This document shows, piece after piece, positions 1 through 8,520 of a stretch of 64,000 nt of DNA. Numbering within the stretch: position 1 is the first letter of the stretch; every line of letters starts with the position of its first letter. The stretch covers positions 1,426,001 through 1,490,000 of the forward strand of contig NZ_CP183878.1 of assembly GCF_048572895.1 (NCBI RefSeq), given 5' to 3'. Origin of the DNA: Psychrobacillus sp048572895 (GTDB lineage Bacteria > Bacillota > Bacilli > Bacillales_A > Planococcaceae). The notes beneath the pieces were generated by a model that saw only the letters and a list, made by a program, of their open reading frames with translations, searched no databases and was not told the origin of the DNA. The position numbers were made by a program, and so were the translations under genes.

Positions 1-629
1 TATTCATGAACTTCTTTTAATTTAGGTAACGTAATTCCCATAATAAGAGCAATATCGCCCCATTTTCGATTAGCAAGTAATTCTAAATGATTCTGGATAA
101 GTTCGTTAGCTATTTTCTGATCAGGGAAGTCTGTGGTTATTTGAAGGAGCAAGCATTCCTGAAGATTTCGTGCTCCAATACCAAGGGGACCTATTTTCCG
201 AATGATTTGAATGCCTTCATTAATTTCATCATCTGTGAATGCTTCCGCTTCTATGAATAAATCAGAACTCAGAATCAGATATCCATTATCATCTAGGTTA
301 TAAATAAGGTATTCTACTAATTTATGTAATCGTTTATCAAGGGTTAAGAACCTTACTTGTTCAATTAGATTGTCTTTTAAGTTAGGATTTTTAATTTTTA
401 TTGAATCCATATAATTGGATTTGGTGGAGTTGCCTTTATTTTTTGTTTTTTTTTCAAATACATAATCGTTATTTTGATCCTCCAACTTTAATAAAGGATT
501 ATCTATTTCTTGTTCATTAATAAATTGGTAGAGTTCATAATTTGAATATTGCAATAACTCAATTGCTTGCCTTAATTCAGGAGTCATTAATAAACTAAGT
601 TCTTGGTTTTGTTTAAGTATAATATCCAA
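1..629 (-). CDS. rpoN: RNA polymerase sigma-54 factor RpoN (SigL), partial
   Basis: N-terminal 209 residues of sigma-54; the rest lies beyond the left edge. Residues 1-45 match the glutamine/leucine-rich region I that contacts enhancer-binding activators (motif MTPELRQAIELLQYS). The part after about residue 75 resembles the core-binding domain (FLTLDKRLHKLVEYLIYNLDDNGYL split by position, then IGPLGIGARNLQECLLLQ). I start it at TTG 629 because GGAGGTG (635-641) lies 5 nt upstream and no ATG gives region I. The gene diverges from a cluster with two sigma-54 promoters and a sigma-54 activator, so the factor is encoded beside a set of its likely targets. In B. subtilis the equivalent, sigL, is placed elsewhere. 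High confidence. Confidence 0.9.
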   Translation of the reverse strand, partial: MDIILKQNQELSLLMTPELRQAIELLQYSNYELYQFINEQEIDNPLLKLEDQNNDYVFEKKTKNKGNSTKSNYMDSIKIKNPNLKDNLIEQVRFLTLDKRLHKLVEYLIYNLDDNGYLILSSDLFIEAEAFTDDEINEGIQIIRKIGPLGIGARNLQECLLLQITTDFPDQKIANELIQNHLELLANRKWGDIALIMGITLPKLKEVHE

Positions 630-987
630 AAATTCACCTCCAATATAATTTGATAGCGCTTACAGTTAACTGTCTATTAATATTTTATCATAAAAATAGA
701 ATATTCCAATTTTAAATAATAGGGTCCTTTTGTTTTGAACAAATTAATTATATAAAGCAAATGATCCCTTTAGGCAAATTATGAAGAATGTAAGTTTACA
801 ATCCTACTTGTTTCTACACTTTTCATTCCGAAAATAAATGCGCATCCTCATTGACATCTTCACTATCTCTTTCCTCTAGAAGCTGCACAATCATAAAGGC
901 AAATGTTGAGCACTCATTTAATAACGGTGTAATGGAGTAGATCATCCAAACGATCATGAGGGAGTCGAAGCATTGATGAAACATGAT
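630..987. other. Intergenic region between rpoN and the first sigma-54 promoter
   Basis: AT-rich spacer. The only reading frame of note is a 53-codon minus-strand frame ending at 823 (hydrophobic middle, acidic C-terminus). It has no ribosome site and I do not call it a gene. No RNA gene or terminator was seen. Confidence 0.4.
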
Positions 988-1015
988 TGTACGGACGTTT
1001 TCTTACAGTTGTCTG
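988..1015. promoter_or_regulatory. Candidate upstream activator site for the sigma-54 regulator
   Basis: TGTACGG (988-994) and TTGTCTG (1009-1015, inside ACAG-TTGT-CTGT) lie about 90-115 bp upstream of the -24 element. The same two heptamers (CCGTACA and TTGTCTG) recur at a similar distance from the second sigma-54 promoter. The shared words and spacing suit an enhancer for the Fis-type regulator encoded downstream. Assignment is inference. Confidence 0.4.
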
Positions 1016-1100
1016 TTTTACCTTACACTTCAGAAATTTAAATGACAATCTTACAAATTGAAAAACACTTTAGAATCGGGAAACATCCATCAATATTAAA

Positions 1101-1118
1101 TTGGCATGGAATTTGCAT
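1101..1118 (+). promoter_or_regulatory. Sigma-54 (-24/-12) promoter of the E1/E2 operon
   Basis: TTGGCATGGAATTTGCAT matches the sigma-54 consensus TGGCAC-N5-TTGCW. GG at 1103-1104 and GC at 1115-1116 are separated by the required 10 nt. It leaves a leader of roughly 140 nt before the first gene. The only mismatch in the core is T for C in GGCAC. Confidence 0.85.
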
Positions 1119-1138
1119 TAGTATAAAGTAACGTGTTA

Positions 1139-1187
1139 ACTGATTTTTCAGATAGATGAAAAAATTTCATCATTGGAGAAAATCAGT
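1139..1187 (+). promoter_or_regulatory. Nested stem-loop in the 5' leader of the E1/E2 operon
   Basis: ACTGATTTT (1139-1147) pairs perfectly with AAAATCAGT (1179-1187), and inside it GATGAAA (1155-1161) pairs with TTTCATC (1165-1171). The element lies just downstream of the predicted start site and has no U-run, so it is not an obvious terminator. It may affect mRNA stability or bind a regulator; function unknown. Confidence 0.45.
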
Positions 1188-1267
1188 GAAGGATTGTTAG
1201 TGATCAACATATCAATCTAAAACATGTTAGTCGTAAATGAATACTAAAAATGCAGGAGGGATACTAA

Positions 1268-2353
1268 ATGAGTCAATCAACAGTACAAATAAAGGCGGAT
1301 CATTCTAAGGTTCTTTCAATACTAGATAAGAATGGGAAGGTCATAAATCATGATCTTTTGCCACAACTATCCAACGAAAGATTGATAGGGCTTATGAAGA
1401 AAATGGTATTTACGCGGATTTGGGATGAACGGGCAATTAAGTTAAACCGCCAAGGACGTTTGGGGCTATGGGCTCCAGTCTCTGGTCAAGAAGCTAGCAT
1501 GATTGGGAGTGAGGATGCCCTCTCTACAGAGGATTTTATATTAGGAAGTTATCGTGATATTCCGCAAATTGTTTGGCATGGTCTACCTCTTTATCAAACA
1601 TTCCTCTATTCAAGAGGTCATCAACATGGGGGGCAAATTCCAGAAAGTGTCAATGTTTTGATGCCCCAAATTATTATTGGAGCTCAAATCATTCAAGCAG
1701 CGGGTGTCGCTTTAGGTTTTAAGCTTAGAAATAAAAAGAATGTGGCCATCGCTTATATTGGGGATGGAGGTACATCTCAAGGAGACTTTTACGAAGGTAT
1801 TAATTTCGCAGGTGCCTATAAAGCACCAGCAATCTTTTTTGTACAAAATAACCAATATGCTATATCAGTTCCTATAAATAAACAAACAGCAGCAGAAACT
1901 CTTGCACAAAAAGCAGTTGCTGCCGGAATAACAGGAATTCAGGTGGATGGTATGGATGTTCTTGCAGTACATAAAGCTGTATCTGAAGCGGCTGAAAGGG
2001 CAAGGAATGGAGAAGGACCGACCCTGATTGAAGCGATTACTTATCGTTACGGTGCCCATACAATGGCAGGTGATGACCCGAAAAGATATCGTAAGAAGGA
2101 AGAGGAAGATGAATGGAAACAAAAGGATCCATTAATTCGCTTTAGAAAGTATTTGACTCAAAAGGGTCTATGGAACGAACTAGAGGAAGAATTGGTGATA
2201 GAGGAAGCAAAAAAGGCTATTGCCGAAGCAATGAAAAAGGCAGATGAGACACCTAAAATGACAATTCCATCATTAATAGACTCAATGTTCGAGCAAACCC
2301 CTCTCCACTTAGAAAAACAAAAAGCAGAATTTATCGCGATGGAGGGAAAATGA
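1268..2353 (+). CDS. 2-oxoacid (pyruvate-type) dehydrogenase E1 component, alpha subunit
   Basis: 361 residues, the usual length for E1-alpha. It binds thiamine diphosphate and decarboxylates a 2-oxoacid. The ThDP motif GDG...NN spans roughly residues 166-197 (GDGGTSQGDFYEGINFAG...). The phosphorylation-loop region YRYGAHTMAGDDPKRYR is also present. The sequence resembles Bacillus PdhA more than AcoA or BkdAA (for example FTRIWDERAIKLNRQGRLG and AGQEAS-like GQEASMIG). GGAGGG at 1254-1259 supports ATG 1268. It is first in an operon behind a sigma-54 promoter, with E1-beta 1 nt away and E2 next but no E3, so it is probably a second, inducible complex that borrows the housekeeping lipoamide dehydrogenase. 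Exact substrate is unknown. Confidence 0.85.
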   Translation: MSQSTVQIKADHSKVLSILDKNGKVINHDLLPQLSNERLIGLMKKMVFTRIWDERAIKLNRQGRLGLWAPVSGQEASMIGSEDALSTEDFILGSYRDIPQIVWHGLPLYQTFLYSRGHQHGGQIPESVNVLMPQIIIGAQIIQAAGVALGFKLRNKKNVAIAYIGDGGTSQGDFYEGINFAGAYKAPAIFFVQNNQYAISVPINKQTAAETLAQKAVAAGITGIQVDGMDVLAVHKAVSEAAERARNGEGPTLIEAITYRYGAHTMAGDDPKRYRKKEEEDEWKQKDPLIRFRKYLTQKGLWNELEEELVIEEAKKAIAEAMKKADETPKMTIPSLIDSMFEQTPLHLEKQKAEFIAMEGK

Positions 2354-2354
2354 G

Positions 2355-3359
2355 ATGACCCAACTAACAACAGCTAAAACAGCCCAAATGACTATGATTC
2401 AAGCAATCAATAGTGCAATGAAAATCGAGCTTGATCGCGATGAAAATGTTCTTATTTTTGGTGAAGATGTAGGTAATAATGGAGGGGTTTTTCGGGCAAC
2501 AGATGATTTGCAGGAAACATTTGGCGAGCACAGAGTTTTTGATACACCGTTAGCCGAATCAGGAATAGGTGGATTAGCCATCGGACTCGGACTACAAGGA
2601 TTTCGTCCAGTAGCTGAAATTCAGTTTTTTGGCTTCATGTTCGAGGCAATCGATTCAATTGCCAATCAAGCAGCCCGAATGCGATTCCGATCAGGAGGAA
2701 GATTTCATAGTCCAATTACATTTCGATCCCCCTATGGTGGAGGAGTTAAAACTCCTGAGAATCATGCAGATAGTTTGGAAGGTATGATGTTACAAACACC
2801 TGGAATAAAGGTAGTGATCCCATCTAATCCGTATGATGCTAAGGGGTTACTCATCTCTTCCATTCGTGACAATGACCCAGTAATTTTCTTGGAGCATATG
2901 AAGCTGTATCGTTCCTTTAGGGCTGAAGTTCCAATAGGTGAATATACGGTACCAATTGGTGTGGCAAAAGTAGTCAGAGAAGGTGATGATGTAACCATCA
3001 TTACTTACGGTGCTTTGGTGCATACATCCCTAGATGTAGCAGAGAAAATGGAGAAAGAACAAGGTATTAAAGCCGAAGTCATCGACTTACGTACTATTAG
3101 TCCAATTGATATAGAAACAATCGTTAAATCTGTACAAAAAACAAACCGTGCAATTGTCGTACAGGAGGCACAAAAAACGGCTGGAGTGGCGGCTGAAGTC
3201 ATGGCTCAGATTAATGAAGAAGCCATGCTTTATTTAGAAGCTCCTGTATTACGCGTAGCCCCACCAGATACTGTGTATCCATTTGCGGTTATTGAGGACG
3301 CGTGGATTCCGACTTCTTCTAGAATCATAGAGTATGTGAATAAAGTGATGAACTTCTAG
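2355..3359 (+). CDS. 2-oxoacid dehydrogenase E1 component, beta subunit
   Basis: 334 residues, complete. E1-beta pairs with E1-alpha to build the ThDP active site. It shows the transketolase-like pyrimidine domain (residues about 10-185; GEDVGNNGGVFRATDDL, PLAESGIGGLAIGLG) and the C-terminal transketolase domain (about 200-325; VIDLRTISPIDIETI, RVAPPDTVYPFA). The start follows the E1-alpha stop by one base, with GGAGGG inside the preceding gene as ribosome site, which indicates translational coupling. It resembles PdhB/AcoB families; specificity cannot be read from sequence. Confidence 0.85.
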   Translation: MTQLTTAKTAQMTMIQAINSAMKIELDRDENVLIFGEDVGNNGGVFRATDDLQETFGEHRVFDTPLAESGIGGLAIGLGLQGFRPVAEIQFFGFMFEAIDSIANQAARMRFRSGGRFHSPITFRSPYGGGVKTPENHADSLEGMMLQTPGIKVVIPSNPYDAKGLLISSIRDNDPVIFLEHMKLYRSFRAEVPIGEYTVPIGVAKVVREGDDVTIITYGALVHTSLDVAEKMEKEQGIKAEVIDLRTISPIDIETIVKSVQKTNRAIVVQEAQKTAGVAAEVMAQINEEAMLYLEAPVLRVAPPDTVYPFAVIEDAWIPTSSRIIEYVNKVMNF

Positions 3360-3431
3360 TATGGGGTTTCTTGACCATCATAAAAATTTCGAACTCAATA
3401 TACAACTTATTTAAAAAGAAGGGGAATTAAA

Positions 3432-4778
3432 ATGAATAGATTTGAATTCAAATTACCTGAGCTTGGTGAAGGGATACACGAAGGCGAAATTGTAAATTGG
3501 TTTGTGCAAGAAGGGGAGGTAGTGACGGAAGACCAAACGATTGCAGAAATACAAAATGATAAATCAGTCGTAGAGTTACCCTCCCCTGTTAGTGGAAAAA
3601 TCTTAGAAATCAAGGTACCTGAAGGAACAGTTTGTACCGTGAATGATGTCATTCTTGTATTTGAAGTAGATGCAGAGAGTGATAATAGTTCAATCGACTA
3701 TGGCGTAGGATCAAGCGTAGCCAAAAGTGTAGAAAAAGTCACCGTTAATACATCTATGTCAGTAGGCAATGTAGCAGTTGCCACCCGACCAATCATTTCT
3801 ACTGTTACTGAGAAAGCTGTAGATACACAAACCATTGCTAAGCGAGAAGTGTTAGCTACTCCAAGTGTGCGGAAGCTCGCACGTGAACAGAAGGTTTCTT
3901 TACTTGAAATAATAGGAACAGGTAAGAATGGACGTGTTACTCGGGAAGATATTCTGGCTTATGCTTCAGAAGAGAAACTAGATGTTACCAAGGCAATGTC
4001 ACTTTCAATCAATGAAAAGAAGGGTCAAACTATTTCTAAAGAGGAGAAAGGTTCAACTAATGAAGAACATGAAGAACATGAAGAACGTGTTCCTATTAAA
4101 GGCATACGAAAATTTATATCACAGGCGATGGTTAAGTCTAAACATACAGCAGCACATGTTACGATCATGGATGAAATTGACGTGACCGAACTTGTAGCCC
4201 TTCGAAAGAAAGCAAATGAAATATTTGCTGATATTAAGGATGTTAAATTAACATATTTGCCATTTATCACAAAAGCTTTGATTGCCGCCTGTCGTGAATT
4301 TCCCATACTGAATGCATCCATTGACGACGAAAGGAATGAAATAATCTATAAAAAATATTATCATATTGGGATTGCCACAGATACGAAAAATGGATTAATC
4401 GTGCCTGTTGTGAAGGAAGCTGATCGGAAGAATATATGGAAAATCGCAGAGGAAATTAAAGATGTTGCCTTACGTGGACGTCAAGGAAAGTTGGCACCAA
4501 ATGAATTAAGGGGAAGTACTATAACCATTACGAATATTGGGTCTGCTGGGGGAATGTTCTTTACTCCGATTATCAACCATCCTGAAGTAGCTATATTAGG
4601 TATTGGAAGAATTACGGAAAAGGCTGTTGTAAAAAGTGGAGAAATTTTTGTTGCTCCGATTATGAATCTCTCACTAAGTTTTGATCATCGATTAATTGAT
4701 GGATCAACAGCTCAAAACTTCATTAATTTTATAAAACGTTTACTTGAAAATCCTGAATTACTAATTCTAGAAATTTAA
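3432..4778 (+). CDS. Dihydrolipoamide acyltransferase (E2) of the 2-oxoacid dehydrogenase
   Basis: 448 residues with the standard E2 layout. A single lipoyl domain (about 3-78) carries the lipoylated lysine Lys44 in NDKS. A flexible linker follows, then the E1/E3-binding domain (about 140-177, TPSVRKLAREQKVSLLEI). The linker to the catalytic domain includes an acidic EEHEEHEE run, and the catalytic domain (about 220-448) holds the motif H419-xxx-D423-G424 in FDHRLIDG. AAGAAGGGGAA precedes ATG 3432. It forms the core of the complex with the two upstream genes. The retained E3-binding domain suggests an E3 encoded elsewhere. Confidence 0.87.
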   Translation: MNRFEFKLPELGEGIHEGEIVNWFVQEGEVVTEDQTIAEIQNDKSVVELPSPVSGKILEIKVPEGTVCTVNDVILVFEVDAESDNSSIDYGVGSSVAKSVEKVTVNTSMSVGNVAVATRPIISTVTEKAVDTQTIAKREVLATPSVRKLAREQKVSLLEIIGTGKNGRVTREDILAYASEEKLDVTKAMSLSINEKKGQTISKEEKGSTNEEHEEHEERVPIKGIRKFISQAMVKSKHTAAHVTIMDEIDVTELVALRKKANEIFADIKDVKLTYLPFITKALIAACREFPILNASIDDERNEIIYKKYYHIGIATDTKNGLIVPVVKEADRKNIWKIAEEIKDVALRGRQGKLAPNELRGSTITITNIGSAGGMFFTPIINHPEVAILGIGRITEKAVVKSGEIFVAPIMNLSLSFDHRLIDGSTAQNFINFIKRLLENPELLILEI

Positions 4779-4841
4779 TGGACTGTAAAAGCTGCAATAA
4801 CTGTAATATTCCATCCCTTAATACAACAAGTGTAGGTAAAA

Positions 4842-4857
4842 CCGTACATATTGTCTG
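4842..4857. promoter_or_regulatory. Candidate upstream activator site for the second sigma-54 promoter
   Basis: CCGTACA (4842-4848) is followed by TTGTCTG (4851-4857), 86-100 bp upstream of the -24 GG. Both words also occur upstream of the promoter at 1101 (the first one inverted there). Candidate enhancer for the regulator at 12540-14777. Confidence 0.4.
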
Positions 4858-4940
4858 GTTATCAATACAATTCTGCACTACAGGTTAAAATTAAATTTCG
4901 CTACGACTTGATATGAAAGGGTTTACATTACGAAAAAAAG

Positions 4941-4958
4941 TTGGCACACAAATTGCAT
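4941..4958 (+). promoter_or_regulatory. Sigma-54 (-24/-12) promoter of the aromatic-degradation genes
   Basis: TTGGCACACAAATTGCAT is an essentially perfect sigma-54 promoter: GG at 4943-4944 and GC at 4955-4956, 10 nt between them, with full TTGGCAC and TTGCAT elements. It lies about 95 bp before the FAH-family gene and probably drives the genes to about 12.1 kb. Confidence 0.9.
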
Positions 4959-5052
4959 CTACTAAGTTATCCTGGATGAAAGTTATAATGCTATTCCAGG
5001 ATAGATCTTTCTTACTTAGATACGATAAACATAAAAATGGAGGCGGAAAATT

Positions 5053-6012
5053 ATGGGTTTCCCTGTAGTTCGTTACGAAGAAAATCAAACATATAGTTGG
5101 GGTGTTGTAAAAGGTGATAATGTGATCCCCGTTCCCGGGATATTTGATTCCCTTGCAGCATTCTTAAAAGACGGAGTAGACAAAGCGAGGGAAATTGCTG
5201 TTTCAGATATTGACACAGGTATTTCCACTAACAATCTACAAATCTTAAGTCCAATTACTAGACCTGCTCAAATTGTTTGCCAAGGACTAAACTACTCATC
5301 TCATCGTGCTGAAGCTGGTTCGTCTGAAAAACCGACCTTTAATTTAATCTTTTCGAAGGCCGAGAGCTCTTTATGTGGACCAAATGATCATGTAATTCGT
5401 CCTGAACATGTAGAATTGCTAGACTATGAAATAGAACTAGGATTAGTAATTAAAACAGAAATTACACATACCATTGAGGTTACAGAGAACAATTTATTCG
5501 ATTATGTGGCTGGGTTGGTCATTACGAATGACGTATCCGCAAGAGATATTCAAATTCCGCAGGATTTATTTAAAGGGAAAAGTTACAGAACGTTTTGTCC
5601 TGTTGGACCGTATCTTTATATCTTAGACAGAGACGATATTCCTAGAATTTCAAATCTTGAACTTAAACTTTGGGTAAATGAGGAACTACGGCAATCTGCC
5701 AATACAAAACAGTTAATTTATAAGCCAACGGAAACATTAACAGAATTATCTGGTCTCATGGATTTGTCACCTGGCGATCTTATTATGACGGGGACACCCG
5801 GTGGTGTAGCAGTTCAATTATCAGGAGAATTAATTCAAAAAATGTCTGAATATCCAGAAAAAAAAGCTGAGATATTTAGAGACAACCAAAAAGATAATGT
5901 TCACTATTTAAAGGATGGAGATAGAATTCGCTGTGAAATTAAAAGCGCTGATGGGTTAATTGATTTAGGTGTTCAAGAGAATTTGATTGTTGGAAATTCT
6001 AGCAATCAATAA
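5053..6012 (+). CDS. Fumarylacetoacetate hydrolase (FAH) family protein
   Basis: 319 residues. FAH-fold enzymes act on 2-oxoacid/enol products of ring cleavage (hydratase, isomerase, decarboxylase or acylpyruvate hydrolase). Family signatures are visible in order: CQGLNYSSHRAE (about 77-88), FSKAESSLCGPND, the metal-binding DYEIELG (about 124-130), TNDVSARDIQ and DLIMTGTPGGVAV. GGAGG at 5040-5044 supports ATG 5053. It is the first gene after the sigma-54 promoter at 4941 and precedes an extradiol dioxygenase, so it probably handles a meta-cleavage product. The precise reaction is not decidable here. Confidence 0.8.
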   Translation: MGFPVVRYEENQTYSWGVVKGDNVIPVPGIFDSLAAFLKDGVDKAREIAVSDIDTGISTNNLQILSPITRPAQIVCQGLNYSSHRAEAGSSEKPTFNLIFSKAESSLCGPNDHVIRPEHVELLDYEIELGLVIKTEITHTIEVTENNLFDYVAGLVITNDVSARDIQIPQDLFKGKSYRTFCPVGPYLYILDRDDIPRISNLELKLWVNEELRQSANTKQLIYKPTETLTELSGLMDLSPGDLIMTGTPGGVAVQLSGELIQKMSEYPEKKAEIFRDNQKDNVHYLKDGDRIRCEIKSADGLIDLGVQENLIVGNSSNQ

Positions 6013-6024
6013 ATTTCAGTAAAA

Positions 6025-6063
6025 CAATAGTTGAAAATATTTTAATTCTATTTTTAACTATTG
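6025..6063 (+). repeat. AT-rich intercistronic hairpin
   Basis: CAATAGTTGAAAATA (6025-6039) can pair with TATTTTTAACTATTG (6049-6063) with one G-T. It has no GC core and no clean T-run, so it is more likely an mRNA processing or stability element than a strong terminator. Confidence 0.4.
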
Positions 6064-6107
6064 ATTTATATTAACTTTAATAAATTTTATAAAAAGGGGA
6101 TAGAAAA

Positions 6108-6995
6108 ATGAAACTTGTAAAACTTGGCTATGTACAACTTGGTGTAAAAAATACCGAACCAATGATTAATTACTATAAGGACATCATGGGTTTATCTGTT
6201 ATTACAGAGGCAAGTAATGGAAGCGCTTACTTAAGTAGTTCGATTGACCACCATAATATTATCCTGACTCCGTCCGATCAGCCAGGTTGTATGAGGGTGG
6301 GATTCCAATTAAGCAAAGATTCATCATTAAAAGAGGCGGCAGAGGAATTAGCTAGTCATGGTATTACTTCTGAAATAAAATCAAATGTTCATCCGGGTAT
6401 TTCCGAACTTTTGGAGTTTACCGATGTAGTTGGTAATATGGTACAACTTTATGAAGAGATGGAATATAGCGGTGTTGGTTTTAAGCGATCAGGAATTGTG
6501 CCGTTTAATTTTAACCATGTCTCATTTCAATTTCCACTAGAAGAACAACAACGTGCAATAGATTTTTATCGAAATGTTATGGGATTCCATGTCACGGACT
6601 GGGTTGAAAATATTATTACATTTATGACATGTAACTCTTATTTCCATGTCTTAAATTTCATCGTATCGGATCAAAAGAAAATGCACCATCTTGCATTTGA
6701 ACTAGAGGATTGGAATCATATGGCACGAGCACATGATCTTTTAGCAAAGAAAAACATCCCTATTCTTTGGGGTCCAACACGTCATGGGGCAGGGCATCCA
6801 ATTTCATCGTATCACCATGACCCAGATGGCAACCTAGTAGAATTAACTTTCGGTATTGATACTTATAATATGGAATTGGGATACGTTGAACCAAGACCGT
6901 GGCATGAAGATTATCCGCAAAGACCAAGAGCGTGGAATCCAGATGAAATGTTATCTAAATGGAGCACTCCTTTTGGATTTGATTTAGTTAAATAA
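6108..6995 (+). CDS. Type I (VOC-fold) extradiol ring-cleavage dioxygenase
   Basis: 295 residues, the two-domain length of catechol 2,3-dioxygenase/HsaC-type enzymes, which cleave catechols next to the hydroxyls using Fe(II). The N-terminal VOC domain spans about 5-117 and the catalytic domain about 132-250. The expected 2-His-1-Glu metal site is present: His137 (FNFNHVSF), His193/194 (MHHLAFEL) and Glu245 in the family signature DPDGNLVEL. GGGGAT precedes ATG 6108. It sits between an FAH-family gene and an HsaA-like hydroxylase, consistent with a meta-cleavage route. The aromatic substrate is unknown. Confidence 0.82.
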   Translation: MKLVKLGYVQLGVKNTEPMINYYKDIMGLSVITEASNGSAYLSSSIDHHNIILTPSDQPGCMRVGFQLSKDSSLKEAAEELASHGITSEIKSNVHPGISELLEFTDVVGNMVQLYEEMEYSGVGFKRSGIVPFNFNHVSFQFPLEEQQRAIDFYRNVMGFHVTDWVENIITFMTCNSYFHVLNFIVSDQKKMHHLAFELEDWNHMARAHDLLAKKNIPILWGPTRHGAGHPISSYHHDPDGNLVELTFGIDTYNMELGYVEPRPWHEDYPQRPRAWNPDEMLSKWSTPFGFDLVK

Positions 6996-7077
6996 TAGAC
7001 TATACCAAGGACATTTTGCTTACTTTTAATAGAGTAATTATGAAGGAATAATAAAAGCATAATTGGAGGAGTAAACG

Positions 7078-8295
7078 ATGAGTGTAAATACTATTAGTAC
7101 GGTTGATAGTGCAATTGCTTACGAGAGCTTGATGAAAAAGGCGAAGGAGCTTGTTCCAAAATTACGTGAACGGTCGCAAGAATTACAACAGACAAGGAGA
7201 ATTCCTCAAGAAACAATTGATGAATTGGAAGCGGCTGGTCTTTTTCACCTGACCATTCCAAAAGAATATGGTGGACAACAATTAGATTTTCGACATTATG
7301 TCGATGTAATTGCAGAAATTGGTCGCGGTTGTGGTTCTACGTCATGGGTTTTGACTTTAACTAATGTGTGTAATTGGTTTACATCTGTATTGTTTACGGA
7401 AGAGGTACATCGAGTATTATTTGAGTCAGAAAAAAAAGCACGTGTTTGTGGAGTACTTGATCCAAGGAAGGCAAGTGTAAAAAGAGTAGACGGCGGATAT
7501 CTAATTGAAGACGCTCTTTGGGGGTTCGCTTCTGGTTCATGGCATGCAGATTACTTTTTCCTTGGGATCCCATTAGTAGATGAAAAGGGAGAAATAATAG
7601 ATCCTGCTGGAGTTGCATTAATACCAAAGTCAGAGGTTCAAATTAAAGACGATTGGTTTACGGTGAGTATGAGAGGAACGGGAAGTAACACGGTCACCGT
7701 ACAAAATGTTTTTGTGCCTGATGAAAGAATTTCTTCACTTGGTAAGGGCATTGAAGGTATTTATAAATCTGAACATCTAAGTGATCAATCTTTATATCGA
7801 TCTGCTTTCATTCCGGTATCTGCGATTATTATGACTGGACCTGCGTTAGGACTTGCAAAGGCGGCGATGGAGCATTTTATGGAAAAACTTCCGAACCGCC
7901 GAATCACATACACACCGTATGAAAAACAAGCGGAAGCACCTATTACTCATCTTCAAGTGGCAGAAGCATCAATGAAAATTGATACAGCATTGCTACATGC
8001 TTATCGAGCTGCTGAAGATATTGATAATTGGGCGAAAAGCGGGGAATACATGGAACTTGAGAATCGTGCTCGTGTACGGATGGATTGCGCTCTCGTTGTA
8101 CGCACTTGTCAGGAAGCAATTGAAATCTTAATGACAGCAGGTGGAGGAAGTGCGGTTAGCGAAAATAACCCATTAAATCTTATTGCCTCCGATATTCGTG
8201 CTAGTAACGTGCACGCCGTAATGACTCCAACGACAAATTTAGAGTTATATGGCCGTATACTTTGTGGTCAAGGACCGAATGTACCATTGGTATAA
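7078..8295 (+). CDS. HsaA-like flavin-dependent monooxygenase (acyl-CoA dehydrogenase fold)
   Basis: 405 residues with an acyl-CoA dehydrogenase fold: helical N-domain (about 15-110, PKEYGGQQLDFRHYVDVIAEIGRGCGSTSW), beta middle domain (about 125-225), and C-terminal domain (about 240-380) of the type-2 class. It lacks the usual dehydrogenase signatures. It resembles group D two-component flavin monooxygenases (HsaA, IacA) that ortho-hydroxylate phenols with FMNH2 or FADH2 supplied by a separate reductase. A flavin reductase is encoded in the same cluster at 11664, which fits that partnership. GGAGGAG precedes ATG 7078. It probably makes the catechol cleaved by the neighbouring dioxygenase. 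Confidence 0.78.
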   Translation: MSVNTISTVDSAIAYESLMKKAKELVPKLRERSQELQQTRRIPQETIDELEAAGLFHLTIPKEYGGQQLDFRHYVDVIAEIGRGCGSTSWVLTLTNVCNWFTSVLFTEEVHRVLFESEKKARVCGVLDPRKASVKRVDGGYLIEDALWGFASGSWHADYFFLGIPLVDEKGEIIDPAGVALIPKSEVQIKDDWFTVSMRGTGSNTVTVQNVFVPDERISSLGKGIEGIYKSEHLSDQSLYRSAFIPVSAIIMTGPALGLAKAAMEHFMEKLPNRRITYTPYEKQAEAPITHLQVAEASMKIDTALLHAYRAAEDIDNWAKSGEYMELENRARVRMDCALVVRTCQEAIEILMTAGGGSAVSENNPLNLIASDIRASNVHAVMTPTTNLELYGRILCGQGPNVPLV

Positions 8296-8520
8296 AATCT
8301 TAATTCATTTGACTGAGGGAGAATATTATTCCTTCAATCCCTAATTAAACTAATTCATTCTTTGTCCAGTATAATGCTGATTTTTATTCTTGTTTCTTAT
8401 ATTTGAAGAGTGAAGCAAAAAAAGCTTTAAAGTCTTGAAGGAATTAGAAAAGAAATTAAACAAATAACAAAAAAAGTACAATATAAATTATCGCAATACT
8501 CAGAAAAGGGGAAATAGATT

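Noticed and set aside
1865..2122. Minus-strand ORF with Cys/Phe-rich translation inside the E1-alpha gene
   Set aside because: Fully covered by a strong plus-strand gene, no ribosome site, and biased composition typical of an antisense shadow.
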